A stretch of DNA of 6,432 bases from Bacteroidetes bacterium ADurb.Bin302. Its GTDB lineage: Bacteria; Bacteroidota; Bacteroidia; Bacteroidales; Paludibacteraceae. The translations under genes and the position numbers were made by a program. The notes beneath the pieces were generated by a model, which was given only the letters and a program-made list of their open reading frames with translations, was not told the origin of the DNA and made no database searches. The stretch is from assembly GCA_002069025.1 (NCBI GenBank), contig MWBK01000218.1:1-6432 (forward strand), given 5' to 3'. Positions 1 through 6,041 of this stretch are shown here, one piece after another (position 1 is the stretch's first letter; the number at the start of each line of letters is the position of its first letter).

Positions 1-374
1 TGACTGCAAATGCAGTTTCTGTTGATAAAGCAATAACCCTCCCTTGGCATTGTATGTGTTTATGTGATGAAGGGAATGAATTTAAATTAGTCGATAGTGA
101 TATATTATCAGTTCAAGGTAGAATATCTTCTCATTATCCGATGGACCAGATGGTATTTTTCAGCATGAGTATACAAGAAAACGCAGAAATCAAAGATGAC
201 TTTGGCAAAAATAAAGAGATTGTTAATCAAATATCCGAGAATCCTGCTGAGTTGTTTGGCGATACCTTGGTATTTCATGGTGATTATTATGCCGATGTAA
301 CGATTGTATACGGCAAAGGGCTGGTGTCGTTTAAAGATTTGAAAACAGGTAAGACATGGCGATTGGTGGAATAA
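1..374 (+). CDS. Unrecognised protein, C-terminal part (5' end outside window)
   Basis: This frame is open from the first complete codon at base 3 to a TAA at 372-374, giving about 123 residues. The first in-frame ATG, at 54, is probably internal. The codons before it read as ordinary protein (…DKAITLPWHC), and bases 1-53 hold no promoter-like box, so the true start should lie upstream of the window. The visible part is soluble and acidic, with no membrane segment, lipobox or repeat. It ends in a stretch rich in Tyr, Val and Gly (VFHGDYYADV, then VYGKGLVSF) that looks like beta strands, and a basic-aromatic tail (KTGKTWRLVE). I recognise no family or motif and assign no function. It is 55 bp upstream of the methyltransferase gene and in the same orientation. 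The promoter-like box in the gap suggests the two are at least partly separate units. Confidence is for a real coding region, not for any role. Confidence 0.7.
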   Translation, partial: TANAVSVDKAITLPWHCMCLCDEGNEFKLVDSDILSVQGRISSHYPMDQMVFFSMSIQENAEIKDDFGKNKEIVNQISENPAELFGDTLVFHGDYYADVTIVYGKGLVSFKDLKTGKTWRLVE

Positions 375-396
375 TCTATTTTGTTACACTTGTTAT

Positions 397-404
397 TATA
401 TTTG
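397..404 (+). promoter_or_regulatory. Bacteroidota-type -7 box upstream of the RNA methyltransferase gene
   Basis: TATATTTG matches the Bacteroides -7 consensus TAnnTTTG exactly and is followed by TAACTTCGCA, a typical context. Transcription would start near 411-414, leaving a leader of under 20 bases before the ATG at 430. The -33 element is poor: the nearest TTTG (380-383) is only 13 bases upstream, shorter than the usual spacing of about 20. The box lies in the only non-coding gap on this strand, which favours it being real. Confidence 0.55.
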
Positions 405-429
405 TAACTTCGCAGTAATAAAAAACCAT

Positions 430-1170
430 ATGTTAAGTAAAAATAGAATTAAATATATCAAATCTTTATCGATTAAAAAGAACAGATACGAAGAAAGATG
501 TTTTGTTGCTGAGGGAAGTAAAACAGTGGAGGATCTCTTGTCTTCGTTTGTTTGTCGGGCAATGTATGGAACGGAAAGCTATATCGGAGTTCGTCCAGAT
601 TGTTTTGAGCTTGTAACACAGGCAGAATTAAAATCTATAAGTAATTTGGAAACACCTCAAGATGTTTTAGCTCTGTTTGAAATGCCTGAAAATATATGTG
701 ATTCGATGGATGTTTCAGGCAAGTTGAGTTTGGCATTAGAAAACATACAAGATGCCGGTAACTTGGGCACCATAATTAGAGTGGCAGATTGGTTCGGTAT
801 AGAGAATATTATGTGTTCTATAGGGACTGTTGATGTGTATAATTGCAAAACGGTACAAGCAACTATGGGTGCTTTGGCACGTGTAAATGTTTACTATTGT
901 GACTTAAAAACCTGTCTTATGAAGTTGTCTTCTGAGATGCCAATATATGCAACATCTTTAGATGGAGCGGATATATATGCAGCCGAATTGTCAAAAAACG
1001 GAGTTGTTGTTATGGGAAACGAAGGAAATGGAATATCTTACGAATTAAAACAAATATGTAATTCAAAATTACTGATTCCAAATTATCCGAAAGGTAGGAA
1101 AACTTCAGAATCTCTCAACGTAGGAATTGCAACAGCTGTCATTTGCGCCGAATTCCGCAGGCCTAGATAA
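430..1170 (+). CDS. SpoU/TrmH-family RNA 2'-O-methyltransferase
   Basis: This 246-residue enzyme should transfer a methyl group from S-adenosylmethionine to a ribose 2'-OH in rRNA or tRNA, acting in the cytoplasm. Residues 1 to about 85 form the basic N-terminal substrate-binding region (…RYEERCFVAEGSKTV). The SPOUT knot domain follows. Motif 1 is at 105-124 (NIQDAGNLGTIIR), with Arg117 as the expected catalytic arginine. Motif 2 is at 193-202 (VVMGNEGNGI). Motif 3 is at 216-234 (IPNYP…SLNVGIA). All three are intact. Small departures are Ala109 where Pro is usual, and Q143/T145 in the segment often written RASMGA. Length is normal. The ATG at 430 is the first start after the promoter-like box, with an AT-rich leader and no Shine-Dalgarno. 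The last 66 bases overlap the oppositely oriented lipoprotein gene and encode motif 3. Which nucleotide it modifies (an RlmB-, TsnR- or TrmH-like target) cannot be told from sequence, so no symbol is given. Confidence 0.93.
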   Translation: MLSKNRIKYIKSLSIKKNRYEERCFVAEGSKTVEDLLSSFVCRAMYGTESYIGVRPDCFELVTQAELKSISNLETPQDVLALFEMPENICDSMDVSGKLSLALENIQDAGNLGTIIRVADWFGIENIMCSIGTVDVYNCKTVQATMGALARVNVYYCDLKTCLMKLSSEMPIYATSLDGADIYAAELSKNGVVVMGNEGNGISYELKQICNSKLLIPNYPKGRKTSESLNVGIATAVICAEFRRPR

Positions 1171-1599
1171 TTTGTTATAATTCCAATTCCGAAATCCATT
1201 AATTTGTTGGATAGAATCTAAATTTTGCCAGATACTTTTCGGACGCTCTTTACTATAGTATCTTGACAAAATAAGTTGTTTTTCTGCTTCCAGATTATTG
1301 ATGACTATATTATATAGTTCTTTATACTCTTTGTTGTTAATGCTGTACCAAGCAATACAACTATCAAATTGTTCAGGGCTGAGTCCGTAATTGTCTAGTA
1401 TTTCTTTGTAGTAATTATTTAATTTTCGCCTGTCTTGAATGTAATTGTATCTTGTAAGAGCCTCAGTTATATGAATTTCAGTCAGTAGTGAGGCCATTTT
1501 ATCTTGCTCAGGCATAAAATCGGGTTTATTGACATCTTGTTTGCAAGAACTTAATCCAAGTGCAAGCATAACTATTATAATACTTATGCATGATTTCAT
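1105..1599 (-). CDS. Small lipoprotein, DUF4296 type
   Basis: The 164-residue product has a short lipoprotein signal peptide: MKSC, a hydrophobic stretch (ISIIIVMLALG), then the lipobox LSSC with the lipidated cysteine at Cys19. The mature part is helical and charged. It contains an EQDKMASLLTEIHITEA segment (31-47), the conserved start of the Bacteroidota DUF4296 family as I remember it, followed by many Tyr, Asn and Lys residues. The protein should be a lipid-anchored cell-envelope protein of unknown role. Its ATG overlaps the lspA stop (ATGA), so it is probably translated by coupling with lspA, whose product should cleave its signal peptide. The C-terminal 21 residues are encoded antisense to motif 3 of the neighbouring methyltransferase gene. 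They include SCCNSYVERF and need not be conserved. Family assignment rests on size, lipobox, this motif and position next to lspA. The gene itself is secure. Confidence 0.85.
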   Translation of the reverse strand: MKSCISIIIVMLALGLSSCKQDVNKPDFMPEQDKMASLLTEIHITEALTRYNYIQDRRKLNNYYKEILDNYGLSPEQFDSCIAWYSINNKEYKELYNIVINNLEAEKQLILSRYYSKERPKSIWQNLDSIQQINGFRNWNYNKLSRPAEFGANDSCCNSYVERF

Positions 1600-2150
1600 T
1601 TGAAAATTCTACGTTCGAATATTAGTAGTAATGCAACTCCTATACAGATGGCCGAGTCCGCAATATTAAAAACAGGTGAAAAGAAAATAAAACTTTCGCC
1701 TCCGAAGTATGGTATCCATGACCAAAATCTGCCTTCAATTAATGGAAAGTACAGCATATCAACTACTTTGCCGTAGAAAATAGGGGCATAGCCATAAATT
1801 TGTCCATAAAAAATGCAGTCAATTATATTACCAAAAGCTCCTGCAAAAATTAAAGCTAAACAAGATAATAATAATAAACTTTCATTTTTCTTGATACAGT
1901 GAATTAAATACCATAATAATAATCCGGAAGCTACTATTCTAAATAAAGTCAAGTATTTCTTATCAAAAAAGGACATACCAAAAGCCATTCCTTCGTTCTC
2001 TAAGAAGTGTATGCGAAACCATGAGAAAATATATAACTCTTCTCCTAAATATAAATTTGCTTTAACCAGATATTTAGAAACTTGGTCTATGAGTAAAACA
2101 ATAAATATAATAAAGGCACTAAAAAGTGCCTTTTTTGTCTGATTGCTCAT
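1596..2150 (-). CDS. lspA: Lipoprotein signal peptidase (signal peptidase II)
   Basis: This 184-residue inner-membrane aspartyl protease (family A8) removes signal peptides from diacylglyceryl-modified prolipoproteins just before the lipobox cysteine. The sequence shows four hydrophobic segments, at about 8-27, 68-86, 91-110 and 161-177. The family motifs are in order: Asp22-Gln-x-x-Ser-Lys near the end of helix 1, NEGMAFG at 52-58, GNIID at 107-111, VVD at 129-131 and FNIAD at 161-165. Asp131 and Asp165 are the expected catalytic pair. The spacings from GNIID to VVD (17 residues after Asp111) and from VVD to FNIAD (29 residues) are clearly longer than in the Escherichia coli enzyme. Cys112 replaces the usual Arg after GNxxD. 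The ATG at 2150 directly follows the stop of the traR-like gene, with no gap. The TGA overlaps the next ATG. A strong hairpin lies in codons 6-13. Confidence 0.97.
   Translation of the reverse strand: MSNQTKKALFSAFIIFIVLLIDQVSKYLVKANLYLGEELYIFSWFRIHFLENEGMAFGMSFFDKKYLTLFRIVASGLLLWYLIHCIKKNESLLLLSCLALIFAGAFGNIIDCIFYGQIYGYAPIFYGKVVDMLYFPLIEGRFWSWIPYFGGESFIFFSPVFNIADSAICIGVALLLIFERRIFK
2112..2136 (+). terminator. Terminator-like hairpin within the 5' coding end of lspA
   Basis: Bases 2112-2120 (AAAGGCACT) pair perfectly with 2125-2133 (AGTGCCTTT) across an AAAA loop. On the plus strand, T6 (2131-2136) directly follows the GC-rich core, which is the textbook form of an intrinsic terminator. On the minus strand the same stem falls in the lspA mRNA (codons 6-13) and is followed by ATTATATTTATT, a weaker U-rich tail. 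No plus-strand gene lies upstream to be terminated. It may stop antisense transcription, tune lspA expression, or be a chance palindrome in codons. Confidence 0.4.
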
Positions 2151-2528
2151 TTATTTCTTTTCTGTTTTAGCTTCAATACTTAAAGTAGCATGAGGAACAG
2201 CACGAAGCCTTTCTTTAGGAATTAATTTTCCGGTTTCACGGCATATTCCGTATGTTTTGTTTTCAATGCGTACCAAAGCAGCTTGCAAATGTTGTATAAA
2301 TTTCATTTGTCTTTGAGCAAGTCTTCCTGCTTCTTCTTTTGTCATGGTCGTAGCACCTTCTTCCAATACCTTGAATGTGGGTGATGTATCAGAAGTGTCA
2401 TTGCCATCCAAATTATTTAGAGCATTGCGCAATTGTTCATAATCAACGTAGGCTTGTTGAAGCTTGTCATTAATGATAACGCGGAATTCTTCTAGTTCAG
2501 CGTCTGAATATCTTGTTTTTTCTGCCAT
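2151..2528 (-). CDS. TraR/DksA-family transcriptional regulator with degenerate zinc finger
   Basis: This 125-residue protein resembles DksA and TraR, which enter the RNA polymerase secondary channel and alter initiation, often together with ppGpp. Residues 9-40 and about 62-90 form two charged helices consistent with the coiled-coil hairpin. The polar, Asp-rich linker at 41-50 (DGNDTSDTSP) would lie near the tip. Residues 93-118 match the family C-terminal module (YGICRETGKLIPKERLRAVP). Only Cys96 remains of the four zinc-binding cysteines: Thr99, and Leu116/Ser117 further on, occupy the positions of the others. It is therefore unlikely to bind zinc as classical DksA does, much like Cys-poor DksA paralogues. 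The ATG at 2528 is preceded by an A-rich leader. The gene is 61 bp downstream of ileS and directly abuts lspA. Whether it acts globally, or only as a modulator linked to this operon, is not visible from sequence. Confidence 0.9.
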   Translation of the reverse strand: MAEKTRYSDAELEEFRVIINDKLQQAYVDYEQLRNALNNLDGNDTSDTSPTFKVLEEGATTMTKEEAGRLAQRQMKFIQHLQAALVRIENKTYGICRETGKLIPKERLRAVPHATLSIEAKTEKK

Positions 2529-2555
2529 AATATTAGTTTTTAGTTATTATTTTTG

Positions 2556-2563
2556 CGAATATA
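2556..2563 (-). promoter_or_regulatory. Possible internal promoter -7 box before the traR-like gene
   Basis: Read on the minus strand, TATATTCG matches TAnnTTTG at seven of eight positions and is followed by CAAAAATAATAAC. It lies in the 61-bp gap between ileS and the traR-like gene, about 28 bases before the ATG. Upstream there is a T-run where a -33 element would be, but no clear TTTG. If used, it would let the traR-like gene, lspA and the lipoprotein gene be expressed independently of ileS. Confidence 0.4.
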
Positions 2564-2589
2564 AAGCTATTATTTTAAAAAACCTAAAA

Positions 2590-5500
2590 TTACATTGCCT
2601 TTTTTATATCCAATATGATTTTATTGTCATCCATCTCTATTGCCTGACCATTGGGCAACTCAGAAACAATTTCAATAGAAGTAGCCAATACTTGTGATGC
2701 AATATAAGATTTGTGTTTTTCGATTGCCGAATCAAAATTTTTATCAGATTGGATTTTGATTTTTATCTTATCTGTGATCTCTAATCCGGTACTTTTACGC
2801 AAGTTTTGTATTCTGTTAATTGCTTCACGAGCAATACCTTCACTTATTAAATCATCAGTAAGTGTAATATCAAGTGCAATAGTTAATTTGCCCTCATTTG
2901 CGACTAACCATCCGGGTATGTCTTCTGATATAATTTCCACGTCATCTGTAAGTATACAGATTAGTGCATCATTGATAGTATATTCAAACTGACCTTCATC
3001 CTCAAATTTGGTAATATCTGTTTGAGACATATTTTGCAATAGTTGTGCTACTTGCTTCATGTCTTTACCACACTTAGGTCCTAACTTTTTAAAATCAGGC
3101 TTAATGCGTTTTACCAAGATACCTGCAGAATTATCAACCAACTTGATTTCTTTTACATTTACCTCTGCTTTTATTAGATTTTCAACAGCTTTTAGGTTTG
3201 TTTCTAATTCGGCATTAGTTGAAGGAATCATTATATGACTCAGTGGCTGACGTACCTTGATATTTGCTTTCTTACGTAGTGCTAATACCAAGGATGTTAT
3301 GCGTTGTGCAACGTCCATCTGACTCTCCAATTTACTATCTATTAAAGAAGCATCGTATGTTGGGAAGTCTGCTAAGTGAACTGATTCTTTAGTGTTCTTA
3401 TGAGTTGCGGCATTTAAGTCAAGGAATATTCTGTCTGCATAGAATGGCGCAATAGGAGCCATTAAACGAGCAACGGTTTCTATACAGGTGTATAAAGTTT
3501 GATATGCGGATAGTTTATCCTTATCCATAGAACCTGCCCAATAGCGTTTTCTGTTTAATCTGACATACCAGTTACTTAGGTTTTCTGTAACAAAATCAGA
3601 TATTGCGCGTCCGGCGCGAGTAGGTTCATAATCGGCCAAACTTTCGTCTACTTCTTTAATTAAGCTATTAAGTAAGGAAATTATCCAACGATCTATTTCA
3701 GGTCTTTCAGATACAGGAACATCTTTTTCGCTATAGGTAAAATTGTCAACATTTGCATATAAAGCAAAGAACGAATAGGTATTGTATAGGGTTCCAAAGA
3801 ATTTCCTGGAGACTTCTTCAACGCCATCAGTATCAAATTTAAGATTATCCCATGGTGATGCATTGGTCATCATATACCAACGTAGAGGATCTGAACCATA
3901 TTTATCAATAGTAAAAAATGGATCAACGGCATTTCCAAGTCTTTTTGACATTTTGTTGCCATTTTTGTCAAGTACTAAACCACTGGAAATTACATTTTTG
4001 AATGCAACAGAATGTTTTACCATTGTAGATATTGCATGTAAGGTAAAGAACCATCCACGAGTTTGATCTACACCTTCATTGATAAAATCTGCCGGGAATC
4101 TGGTTCCGTTGTCTATCAAATCTTTGTTTTCAAATGGGTAGTGCAATTGTGCATAAGGCATTGAACCCGAATCAAACCATACGTCAATTAAATCAAGTTC
4201 TCTTTTCATAGCTTTACCTGATGCTGATACAAGAATGATGTTATCTACGTAAGGACGATGTAGGTCTATGTTTTTGCAGTCGTAATTTTCTTTTGAGAAA
4301 TCGCCAACTTTGAAATTTTTATAAGGATTTTCAGTCATAAAACCAGCCTTAACTGATTTTTCTATTTCTGAAATTAGTTCAGCTATACTTCCTATGCAAA
4401 TTTCTTCTTTACCGTCTTCTGTTCTCCATATGGGGAGTGGAGTTCCCCAATAACGGCTGCGTGATAAGTTCCAGTCTTGTAAATTTTCCAACCATTTGCC
4501 GAAACGTCCTGATCCTGTTGATTGAGGCTTCCATTTTATAGTCTCGTTCAATTTAAACATTTCGTCTTTGCGTGCAGTTGATTTGATAAACCAGCTATCT
4601 AGTGGATAATACAATACAGGCATATCTGTTCGCCAGCAATGAGGGTAGTTGTGGACATGTTTTTCAATCTTAAATGCCAATCCTTGTTGCTTTAACATCA
4701 TGCAGATTGAAATGTCCAATGTTTCGTCTTTATCTGTTAAAGAGGAGTCGTATGCATTTTTTACATAACGTCCTGCAAATTGTTTGTAATCTTCAATATT
4801 AACACGATCTTTTAAATATGTTAAATCGATGTCTTCTATTCTATAAAACCTGCCCTGTAAGTCTACTAATGGACGTTGATTACCTAATTTGTCGATAAGA
4901 AGCATAGCCGGAATGCCTGCCATTTTTGCAACTCTTGCATCATCAGAACCGAATGTTGGCGCAATATGTACAATACCTGTACCATCTTCTGTGGTCACAT
5001 AGTCTCCGGCAATAACTCTAAATGCACCTTCGTCAGCTTTAAAAAATGGAATGAGTTGTTCATATTCCATACCAACTAAAGTTGAACCTTTAAATGTCTC
5101 TGAAGGTTTTTCTTGACCCTTAAAATAACTGTCAAATAAGTCTGCTGCAAGTATAAGCTCTACATCTTCTTTTGTATAAGGGTTTTGTGTGGCGTATCTC
5201 ACATAATCTATGTTTGGACCTACGCAAAGTGCCGTATTTGAAGTTAATGTCCATGGTGTTGTTGTCCATGCTAAGAAATAAAGATTCTTTTCGCCTTTAA
5301 CTTTAAATTGTGCGGTAACAGTAGTATCTTTTACGTCTTTGTAGCACCCGGGTTGATTAAGTTCGTGTGAACTTAATCCGCTACCGGCTGCAGGAGAGTA
5401 TGGCTGAATAGTGTATCCTTTGTATAGAAGCCCTTGCTTATATAATTGTTGTAATAACCACCAAATACTCTCTATGTAGCTATTTTCGTAAGTGATATAT

Positions 5501-5946
5501 GGATTATTTGTGTCAACCCAATATCCCATTTTATGAGTTAAACTTTCCCATTCTTTGGTATATTTCATTACGTCTTTGCGACATATTGAATTATATTCTT
5601 CTACAGAAATCGTTTTGCCTATATCTTCTTTTGTAATTCCAAGAGATTTTTCAACGCCTAGTTCAACAGGAAGTCCGTGTGTATCCCATCCTGCTTTACG
5701 TTCTACCATGAAACCCTTCATGGTCTTGTATCTTAAAAACAAGTCTTTAATGGTACGTGCCATTACGTGATGAATGCCAGGCATACCATTAGCTGATGGC
5801 GGTCCTTCATAGAACACAAATGAAGGATGACCCTTGCGTGTGTCGATACTTTTTTGAAAGATATTGTTCTTGTCCCACTGCTCCAAAATCTCTTTGTTGA
5901 TTTCAGACAGTTTAATACCTTGATATTCGGCAAAATGCTTATTCAT
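2590..5946 (-). CDS. ileS: Isoleucyl-tRNA synthetase, long type-2-like form with GIHH motif
   Basis: The 1118-residue enzyme attaches isoleucine to tRNA-Ile using ATP in the cytoplasm and hydrolyses mischarged Val-tRNA. The class I signature at 57-60 is GIHH, within PPSANGMPGIHHVMA, where most enzymes have HxGH. The second signature is KMSKR at 665-669, the form of eukaryote-like type-2 IleRS. The CP1 editing domain spans roughly 195-440, with WTTTPWTL at 227-234 and GTGIVHIAP followed by GSDD at 322-336. DVWFDSGS (588-595) and DQTRGWFF (627-634) belong to the second half of the catalytic fold. The anticodon-binding helical domain is about 750-910, then a long C-terminal extension. The extension has only two cysteines, so the C-terminal zinc cluster of type-1 enzymes is absent. 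The chosen start is the ATG at 5946. The frame extends 27 bases further to a TTG, but that TTG is part of the promoter box. The protein is full length with no frameshift. Confidence 0.98.
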   Translation of the reverse strand: MNKHFAEYQGIKLSEINKEILEQWDKNNIFQKSIDTRKGHPSFVFYEGPPSANGMPGIHHVMARTIKDLFLRYKTMKGFMVERKAGWDTHGLPVELGVEKSLGITKEDIGKTISVEEYNSICRKDVMKYTKEWESLTHKMGYWVDTNNPYITYENSYIESIWWLLQQLYKQGLLYKGYTIQPYSPAAGSGLSSHELNQPGCYKDVKDTTVTAQFKVKGEKNLYFLAWTTTPWTLTSNTALCVGPNIDYVRYATQNPYTKEDVELILAADLFDSYFKGQEKPSETFKGSTLVGMEYEQLIPFFKADEGAFRVIAGDYVTTEDGTGIVHIAPTFGSDDARVAKMAGIPAMLLIDKLGNQRPLVDLQGRFYRIEDIDLTYLKDRVNIEDYKQFAGRYVKNAYDSSLTDKDETLDISICMMLKQQGLAFKIEKHVHNYPHCWRTDMPVLYYPLDSWFIKSTARKDEMFKLNETIKWKPQSTGSGRFGKWLENLQDWNLSRSRYWGTPLPIWRTEDGKEEICIGSIAELISEIEKSVKAGFMTENPYKNFKVGDFSKENYDCKNIDLHRPYVDNIILVSASGKAMKRELDLIDVWFDSGSMPYAQLHYPFENKDLIDNGTRFPADFINEGVDQTRGWFFTLHAISTMVKHSVAFKNVISSGLVLDKNGNKMSKRLGNAVDPFFTIDKYGSDPLRWYMMTNASPWDNLKFDTDGVEEVSRKFFGTLYNTYSFFALYANVDNFTYSEKDVPVSERPEIDRWIISLLNSLIKEVDESLADYEPTRAGRAISDFVTENLSNWYVRLNRKRYWAGSMDKDKLSAYQTLYTCIETVARLMAPIAPFYADRIFLDLNAATHKNTKESVHLADFPTYDASLIDSKLESQMDVAQRITSLVLALRKKANIKVRQPLSHIMIPSTNAELETNLKAVENLIKAEVNVKEIKLVDNSAGILVKRIKPDFKKLGPKCGKDMKQVAQLLQNMSQTDITKFEDEGQFEYTINDALICILTDDVEIISEDIPGWLVANEGKLTIALDITLTDDLISEGIAREAINRIQNLRKSTGLEITDKIKIKIQSDKNFDSAIEKHKSYIASQVLATSIEIVSELPNGQAIEMDDNKIILDIKKAM

Positions 5947-5970
5947 ACTACACTTTTTATATAAAACGTG

Positions 5971-5978
5971 CAAAGATA
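5971..5978 (-). promoter_or_regulatory. Bacteroidota-type -7 box of the ileS promoter
   Basis: On the minus strand TATCTTTG matches TAnnTTTG exactly and is followed by CACG. Transcription should begin near 5965-5968, giving a leader of about 20 bases before the ileS ATG at 5946. A T-rich run lies about 20 bases upstream (minus-strand T-tract around 5995-6001) in place of a clean TTTG -33 element. The leader is AT-rich, with no Shine-Dalgarno and no T-box-like structure, as expected outside Gram-positives. Confidence 0.6.
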
Positions 5979-6041
5979 CAAAAAAGCAAGTAATAAAAAA
6001 AGATGGTGTTTACCTAAAACTATGTTAGTTTAAGTCGCTTT

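Noticed and set aside
4..15. Inverted repeat CTGCA-AA-TGCAG
   Set aside because: It is short, isolated and within an apparent coding frame; no second copy or operator context is visible.
54..374. Complete small gene starting at the ATG at 54
   Set aside because: The frame is open back to base 3 with protein-like codons and there is no promoter-like box before 54, so this ATG is more likely internal to a longer gene.
1194..1212. Hairpin ATCCA/TGGAT just after the methyltransferase stop
   Set aside because: The stem is 5 bp with a long loop and no T-run, and it lies inside the lipoprotein coding region.
2566..2590. Terminator after ileS
   Set aside because: ATTTTA/TAAAAT around an unpaired loop is an all-A-T stem with no adjoining T-run, too weak to stop transcription; read-through into the traR-like gene is expected.
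2711..2992. Plus-strand reading frames opposite ileS (also 3782-4066 and 5555-5770), the plus-strand frame at 2464-2697 and the minus-strand frame at 657-848
   Set aside because: They lie opposite well-conserved genes, have no motif or promoter support, and read as low-complexity antisense shadows.
3189..3196. TAGGTTTG on the plus strand as an antisense promoter within ileS
   Set aside because: It fits TAnnTTTG but has no supporting -33 element, gene or terminator downstream; such matches are expected by chance in AT-rich DNA.
5983..6031. Terminator between the DUF4293-like gene and ileS
   Set aside because: On the minus strand AAACTA/TAGTTT (6017-6031) forms only a 6-bp, mostly A-T stem, and the T-run follows about 15 bases later rather than directly.
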